Source of the DNA: Flavobacteriales bacterium UBA6770
GTDB taxonomy: Bacteria; Bacteroidota; Bacteroidia; Flavobacteriales_G; Salibacteraceae
DNA length: 64,000 nucleotides
Assembly: GCA_905181875.1 (NCBI GenBank)
Contig: CAJIZH010000003.1
Coordinates: 868,001 to 932,000, forward strand
Reading direction: 5' to 3'
A program made the translations under genes and the position numbers. Of the stretch, positions 60,511 to 64,000 are shown piece by piece. Numbering within the stretch: position 1 is the first letter of the stretch; each line of letters starts with the position of its first letter. The notes under the pieces are model-generated. The model was not told the origin of the DNA. It made no database searches and saw nothing but the letters and a program-made list of their open reading frames with translations.

Positions 60511-61632
60511 ATGGGATTTGATGTAATTGTAATCGGTGGTGGTTTAGGTGGGCTTTGTTCTACGTTGCATCTCTCTAAAAAAGGGCTGAAGGTGCTGCTC
60601 ATCGAAAAACACGAGTATCCCAAACATAAGGTCTGTGGCGAATACATTTCTAACGAAGTGCTGCCCTATTTAAATGCTTTGGGTTTTGATCCTTTTGAAT
60701 TTGGCGCTAAAGCCATTTCCGATTTCACCCTAAGCACTCCTGAAAGTAGGTCCGTTAAAACTAAGCTGCCATTAGGCGGATTCAGCATAAGCAGGTATTG
60801 CATCGATTGGGAGTTAGCAAAAAAAGCACAAGCAGCAGGCGCCGAAATTGTACATGCTTCCGTTACAGATATTGAATTCGAAAAGAAAAGTATGGCGCTA
60901 ACTAAAGACGAAGAATTCACCGCTCCTTTAGCAATTGGTTCTTTTGGAAAACGCTCAAATCTCGATGTAAAATTAGATAGAGGTTTTATAAAAAAACCAT
61001 CTCCTTTTTTAGGAGTCAAAGCACATTACAAGGGTAATTTCCCAGAAAATGCTGTTGAGTTACACAATTTCGAAGGTGGATATTGTGGTGTTTCTAAAAT
61101 CGAAAACGATAACATAAATGTTTGTTATTTAGCTGACTTTAAGTCGTTTAAACAATACAAGAACATAGATGATTTTCAAGATCAGGTGCTTAGCAAAAAT
61201 ACATTCTTAAAGGAAATTCTTGATAACACTAAGCTGGCTTTCGAAAAACCATTGACCATAAGTCAAGTTTCATTTGAACGCAAACATCCGGTCGAAAATC
61301 ATATGATTATGTGTGGTGACAGTGCGGGAATGATTCACCCCTTGGCGGGTAACGGAATGAGTATGGCAATAAAGGCTGCACAAGTTGCTTCCTTATTGAT
61401 CTTAAAGTTTAAATCGGGTAAAATAAACTCAAGACTAGAGCTCGAAAGGGACTATTCAAAAGCCTGGAATAGCGAATTTAGTAAACGCTTGCGCTCGAGT
61501 CATGTTATTTCTCGATTGTTTAGATTAGGGCTGTTTTCCGAACTACTTATCATAGGACTAAACCTTATCCCGTTTGTATTGCCTACTATTATTACGAAAA
61601 CACACGGAAAACCAATGTCGTCAGAATTATAA
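60511..61632 (+). CDS. FAD-dependent oxidoreductase of the geranylgeranyl reductase family
   Basis: A 373-residue flavoprotein. The dinucleotide fold is VIVIGGGLGGLCSTLHLSKK followed by VLLIEKHEYPKHKVCGEYIS (KVCGEY is typical of the GGR/tryptophan-halogenase-like group). The second FAD motif is MIMCGDSAGMIHPLAGNGMS and is followed by MAIKAAQVASLL. The C-terminus is hydrophobic (LGLFSELLIIGLNLIPFVLP), suggesting membrane association. The family reduces isoprenoid double bonds or oxidises aromatic and polyketide intermediates. First gene of a four-gene overlapping operon with a methyltransferase, a type III PKS and an SDR, so a tailoring role on the polyketide product is likely but inferred. 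Confidence 0.88.
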   Translation: MGFDVIVIGGGLGGLCSTLHLSKKGLKVLLIEKHEYPKHKVCGEYISNEVLPYLNALGFDPFEFGAKAISDFTLSTPESRSVKTKLPLGGFSISRYCIDWELAKKAQAAGAEIVHASVTDIEFEKKSMALTKDEEFTAPLAIGSFGKRSNLDVKLDRGFIKKPSPFLGVKAHYKGNFPENAVELHNFEGGYCGVSKIENDNINVCYLADFKSFKQYKNIDDFQDQVLSKNTFLKEILDNTKLAFEKPLTISQVSFERKHPVENHMIMCGDSAGMIHPLAGNGMSMAIKAAQVASLLILKFKSGKINSRLELERDYSKAWNSEFSKRLRSSHVISRLFRLGLFSELLIIGLNLIPFVLPTIITKTHGKPMSSEL

Positions 61633-62339
61633 TGTGGCTGAATACAAAATATCGCAGTAAGGAAGTTGAAATTATGGACGATCTCGATATAACTGGAGGT
61701 CTACTTATAAAATCCTTAGATAAGCTTGCTCAAATAAATAAATGGTTAGGCGGAAATCGCGTTACACTTAAGGGAATTAAGCATCTCCTTGAAAAAAAGC
61801 ACCAAAAACGAGAAATCACCATTTGCGACTTAGGCTGTGGAAATGGCGCTATGCTTAGAGAATTAGCAAAATTTGGTAGAGAGAACGGTTTTCAATTTCG
61901 ACTTATTGGTATTGATGCAAACCAAACTACAATAAATTATGCCAGAGATAGCTCATTACAATTTCCTGAAATCAGTTACGAAAAACAAGATGTACTTTCT
62001 CCTGATTTTCCAACCAACAAATTTGATATAGCGCTTTGCACGCTGTTCTTGCATCATTTTGAAGATAAAGTGGCGCTTGACTTTTTGAAAAAAACACAAA
62101 ACCAAACTACTATCGGATTGGTGATTAATGATTTACACAGACATTCTTTTGCCTATTTTCTGTTTTGGATTGTAGCCACTATTATAGGCAACCCGATAAT
62201 CAAAACCGATGGGTTAATTTCTATTCTGAGAGGATTTAAACGAAAAGAATTAGAAGAGTACTCTGCTAAATTAAACTTCAAAAGTTCCCTAACTTGGCGC
62301 TGGGCCTATAGGTACGAATGGATTATTAAAAAACAATGA
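61632..62339 (+). CDS. SAM-dependent methyltransferase of the polyketide operon
   Basis: A 235-residue class I methyltransferase. Motif I is ITICDLGCGNGAMLRELAKF, followed by LIGIDANQTTINYARDSSLQ, FDIALCTLFLHHFEDKVALD and a hydrophobic C-terminal segment (SFAYFLFWIVATIIGNPIIK). The ATG overlaps the previous stop (TAATG). It should methylate the polyketide or a derived intermediate; whether O- or C-methylation is unknown. Confidence 0.88.
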   Translation: MWLNTKYRSKEVEIMDDLDITGGLLIKSLDKLAQINKWLGGNRVTLKGIKHLLEKKHQKREITICDLGCGNGAMLRELAKFGRENGFQFRLIGIDANQTTINYARDSSLQFPEISYEKQDVLSPDFPTNKFDIALCTLFLHHFEDKVALDFLKKTQNQTTIGLVINDLHRHSFAYFLFWIVATIIGNPIIKTDGLISILRGFKRKELEEYSAKLNFKSSLTWRWAYRYEWIIKKQ

Positions 62340-63394
62340 GCGTAAAAATTACATCTATCGCCACACAACTGCCGCCCTACTCTAGGACAACGGATGAAAT
62401 AATCCCATTCCTAAAAGTATGGCTAACAGGTCAGGAAGAGCGATTTCAGCGTAAAGTGATCAAGCTTTTTGAAAACGCAGGAGTGGAAAAACGCTACTCA
62501 ATAATGGATGCCGAAGAGGTGTTTAATAAGACCTCTTTTGAAGACAAAAACGACATCTATAAACGGGAAACGATTAAGCTTGCAGAGGGTGCCTTAACTA
62601 AGGCACTAAACAATGCTCAACTAAAAGCTACCGATATCGATTACATCATCACAGTAAGTTGCACTGGAATAATGATTCCTTCTGTTGATGCCTATCTGAT
62701 CAATAAATTAGGTATGAATCAAGATGTCGTAAGGCTACCAGTGACCGAAATGGGCTGTGTAGCAGGAGTGTCGGGAATGATTTACGCTAAAAATTTCTTA
62801 AAAGCTAATCCAAACAAACGCGCTGCTGTAATTGCAGTGGAATCACCAACTTCTACTTTCCAAATTGACGATTATTCGATGGTGAACATTGTAAGCGCTG
62901 CCATTTTTGGCGATGGTTGCGCGTGTACCATTCTTTCTTCTCACAAAAACGAAAAAGGCCCCGAAATCATTGATGAAGCTATGTACCACTTCTACAACGC
63001 CGAACATATGATGGGTTTTGAGTTGAGAAACACAGGACTACAAATGGTTTTGGATAAAGAAGTACCTGAAAAAATTGCAGAGCATTTTCCAAAAATTGTG
63101 AACCCTTTTCTTGAACGCAACCAGCTCGCTATTGAAGACATAGATCATTTAATTTTTCATCCAGGAGGCAAAAAAATTGTGCAAACCGTAGAAGAATTAT
63201 TTGGTGCTATGGGTAAGGATATTAATAACACAAAAGCAGTACTCAAAGAATTTGGTAACATGTCTAGCGCAACAGTTATGTATGTACTCGAGCGTTTTAT
63301 GCAACAAGAAGCCGCCCCTCATAAAGGTGATTACGGATTAATGTTGAGCTTTGGCCCCGGATTTACTGCACAGCGAATACTATTGAAATGGTAA
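62336..63394 (+). CDS. Type III polyketide synthase (chalcone/stilbene synthase family)
   Basis: A 352-residue homodimeric ketosynthase. The catalytic triad can be placed: Cys141 in TEMGCVAGVSG, His275 in IFHPGGKK and Asn308 in EFGNMSSATV. The N-terminal SIATQLPPYSRTTDEI and the substrate-pocket text (SPTSTFQIDD, NIVSAAIFGDGCACTILSS) fit bacterial members. Such enzymes extend acyl-CoA or acyl-ACP starters with malonyl-CoA and cyclise the chain to resorcinols, pyrones or phloroglucinols. It overlaps the methyltransferase stop by 4 bases and the SDR start by 7, so all are cotranslated. The starter unit cannot be deduced from sequence alone. Confidence 0.93.
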   Translation: MSVKITSIATQLPPYSRTTDEIIPFLKVWLTGQEERFQRKVIKLFENAGVEKRYSIMDAEEVFNKTSFEDKNDIYKRETIKLAEGALTKALNNAQLKATDIDYIITVSCTGIMIPSVDAYLINKLGMNQDVVRLPVTEMGCVAGVSGMIYAKNFLKANPNKRAAVIAVESPTSTFQIDDYSMVNIVSAAIFGDGCACTILSSHKNEKGPEIIDEAMYHFYNAEHMMGFELRNTGLQMVLDKEVPEKIAEHFPKIVNPFLERNQLAIEDIDHLIFHPGGKKIVQTVEELFGAMGKDINNTKAVLKEFGNMSSATVMYVLERFMQQEAAPHKGDYGLMLSFGPGFTAQRILLKW

Positions 63395-64000
63395 GAGAAT
63401 TTGAAGGAAATAACGAATGGGCTTTGATACTCGGATCCTCTAGTGGATTAGGGTTAGCTACGGCAAAAAAACTAGCCCAACACGGCCTAAATTTATGTCT
63501 GATTTATCGTTCTCGAAAAAGCGACACTGCGGGCATTCTGGAACTGTTTCAGGCCATTGCTTCTAAACATCAGGTAGAGGTATTAGAGTTCAATGTTGAT
63601 ATAGTGAAAACAGAAAATCGTGAGATGGTTTTGGATAAATTAGTTGGTAAGGCTACTGTTAAAGTCTTGGTGCACAGCATTGCAAAAGGAAACTTAAAAC
63701 CAATGACTGCTCACGATTCTAGAGAACTACAAAACGACGATTTTCATTTGACCTTAGAAAATATGGCAATTAGTCTCTACGATTGGACAAAAGCCGTTTT
63801 CGCAAAACATCTGTTTGCTAAAGATGCTAGAGTCATTAGCTTTACCAGTGAAGGAAATAAAAAAGCATGGAAAAATTACGCGGCGGTTTCTGCTGCAAAA
63901 GTTGCCTTGGAGGCAATTACCAGAAATATCGCATTGGAATTCGCTCCACACGGTATTCGAGCCAATTGCATTGAAGCTGGAGTTACCGATACCGCTTCAT
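63388..64000 (+). CDS. FabI-like SDR oxidoreductase (3' end outside window)
   Basis: 204 residues are visible before the edge. The nucleotide-binding loop is ILGSSSGLGLATAKKLA. A VLVHSIAKGNLKPM segment parallels the enoyl-ACP reductase HSIA motif, FTSEGNKKAWKNYAAVSAAK holds a tyrosine and lysine spaced Y-x6-K as in FabI rather than Y-x3-K of ordinary SDRs, and EFAPHGIRANCIEAGVTDTA follows. It should reduce an enoyl or keto intermediate of the polyketide or its acyl starter. The ATG overlaps the PKS stop, and the operon probably continues to the right. Confidence 0.88.
   Translation, partial: MVREFEGNNEWALILGSSSGLGLATAKKLAQHGLNLCLIYRSRKSDTAGILELFQAIASKHQVEVLEFNVDIVKTENREMVLDKLVGKATVKVLVHSIAKGNLKPMTAHDSRELQNDDFHLTLENMAISLYDWTKAVFAKHLFAKDARVISFTSEGNKKAWKNYAAVSAAKVALEAITRNIALEFAPHGIRANCIEAGVTDTAS

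Overview
The window is a 64 kb piece of an AT-rich Bacteroidota chromosome, most likely from a marine or aquatic member of Flavobacteriales. The evidence is consistent. Promoters follow the Bacteroidota -7 pattern TAnnTTTG, and Shine-Dalgarno sites are mostly absent. Several secreted proteins end in type IX secretion (T9SS) sorting domains, and the T9SS component PorZ is encoded. There are Bacteroidota-style ExbB/ExbD genes, an ECF sigma factor paired with an anti-sigma/beta-barrel protein, DUF5916 and LTD surface proteins, and a class II LysS with a C-terminal extension. No prophage, insertion sequence, transposase or CRISPR array was seen. Both ends cut through genes.

Layout. 1-9.4 kb: a trans-sulfuration enzyme, small lipoproteins and secreted proteins, tryptophan dioxygenase in two frames, an M1 peptidase and a PPIase, with two decayed genes between them. 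9.5-21 kb: lysS, an anomalous tRNA-Val, asd, two large surface proteins, queA and dusB. 21-32 kb: a CPBP protease, a 1166-residue outer-membrane protein, the exbB-exbD-exbD operon, tRNA-Ser, a TPR membrane protein, ansA and tatD. 32-39 kb: a lipoprotein, dprA, a CDGSH relic, then a secreted-protein, T9SS-cargo, ECF-sigma, anti-sigma/barrel unit. 39-54 kb: ALDH7, a cation/proton antiporter, rseP, dxr, porZ, lspA, a DksA-like protein, ileS and tRNA-Arg. 54-64 kb: a decayed T9SS cargo, a CrtA-like enzyme, a methyltransferase, a DUF5916 protein, and a tightly overlapping type III polyketide synthase operon that runs off the right edge.

Most genes are housekeeping or envelope functions: aminoacyl-tRNA synthetases, tRNA modification, isoprenoid and aspartate-family biosynthesis, lipoprotein and T9SS maturation, and TonB energisation. 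The two most system-like blocks are the type III PKS operon (60.5 kb onward) and the ECF sigma/anti-sigma-barrel/T9SS cargo unit (35.1-39.2 kb).

The most unexpected feature is gene decay in the gaps. A group III truncated haemoglobin, a dual CDGSH protein, the N-terminal part of a TlpA-like protein and a T9SS cargo can all be read as broken genes. The tryptophan dioxygenase needs a +1 frameshift, tRNA-Val has broken pairs including an invariant one, and dprA has no ATG, GTG or TTG ahead of its conserved N-terminus. Many of these lesions are the kind made by single G-to-A changes. All family assignments come from reading the translations by eye; no database search was possible.
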